A stretch of 64,000 nucleotides of DNA from Bacteriovoracaceae bacterium UBA6153 (GTDB taxonomy: Bacteria > Bdellovibrionota > Bacteriovoracia > Bacteriovoracales > Bacteriovoracaceae): NCBI GenBank assembly GCA_002428265.1, contig DIUR01000012.1:248001-312000 (forward strand). The letters are read 5' to 3'. The notes under the pieces were generated by a model. The model did no database searches, was not told where the DNA came from, and saw only the letters and a program-made list of their open reading frames with translations. Each line of letters begins with the position of its first letter. Within the stretch, counting starts at the first letter, position 1. Shown here in pieces: positions 63,957-64,000 of this stretch. Position numbers and translations under genes: made by a program.

Positions 63957-64000
63957 ATGGCAAAATTATTTATTCCCTCGTCAAATGAGACAATTACTGA
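63957..64000 (+). CDS. Start of a gene cut by the window end, probably acireductone dioxygenase (mtnD)
   Basis: Only MAKLFIPSSNETIT is visible. It resembles the N-termini of acireductone dioxygenases, and mtnB is directly upstream with a 4-base gap. The assignment rests on context. Confidence 0.4.
   Translation, partial: MAKLFIPSSNETIT

Noticed and set aside
1..64000. CRISPR array or other regularly spaced repeats
   Set aside because: I saw no series of direct repeats with unique spacers, and no cas genes.

Overview
The window reads as chromosomal DNA of a low-GC (roughly 38-40 %) Gram-negative bacterium with an outer membrane: many lipoboxes, TolC/RND efflux, beta-barrels and LpoB- and LPP20-like lipoproteins. 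A TIGR02147-family regulator, TPR plus winged-helix regulators and many small secreted proteins of no known family suggest the Bdellovibrio/Bacteriovorax/Peredibacter lineage. That placement is inferred from gene content, not from an rRNA.

Layout. 1-0.93 kb: a TPP-riboswitch-controlled thiamine/HMP ECF transporter (ykoE-like gene, then the start of its ATPase), on the minus strand. 1.06-4.5 kb: malic enzyme maeB, ridA and a YdcF-like protein. 4.5-6.9 kb: a TIGR02147 regulator divergent from two secreted proteins. 6.9-11.3 kb: a minus-strand lipoprotein, yicC, gmk and rel cluster with a hairpin that covers the yicC ribosome-binding site. 11.5-18.4 kb: a FliL-like membrane protein, a sigma-54 activator, engB, a lysophospholipid-type acyltransferase, an SDR enzyme and a secreted cyanophycinase-like peptidase.

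18.5-23.3 kb is a scarred accessory island. It starts at an intact tRNA-Leu(CAA) and ends near a broken tRNA-Leu-like relic. It holds gene relics, a toxin-antitoxin pair whose toxin mRNA appears leaderless, small membrane genes (one frameshifted), an IS1380-type transposase with a doubtful active site, an ORF6N gene with two matching 29-bp palindromes, and a deletion junction joining a DUF1428 start to the C-terminal part of an S9-type hydrolase.

23.3-31.9 kb: small housekeeping and detoxification genes (VOC, GST, nitrilase, SnoaL-like, GNAT, PhnA, GFA), a DUF900 hydrolase lipoprotein, truA and a ClC channel. 31.9-42 kb: hrpB, a TauE/DUF1634 pair, an Xre regulator, two divergent orphan histidine kinases, an FAD oxidoreductase and a thioredoxin. 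42-49.7 kb: a secreted protein with a caspase-like His/Cys pair, two LPP20-like proteins, a COG3014-like/LpoB-like lipoprotein pair and a TPR regulator. 49.8-52.2 kb: an apparent operon of a diheme c-type lipoprotein, a YceI protein and a beta-barrel that carries its own haem motif. 52.2-57 kb: secreted proteins, hemJ-msrB and a TetR regulator with clear operators. 57-61.7 kb: TolC and RND pump genes with no adaptor gene. 61.7-64 kb: methionine-salvage genes (aminotransferase, mtnB, start of a probable mtnD).

The strongest candidates for something undescribed are the ORF6N palindromes, the haem-tagged barrel operon, the leaderless toxin-antitoxin promoter and the adaptor-less RND operon.
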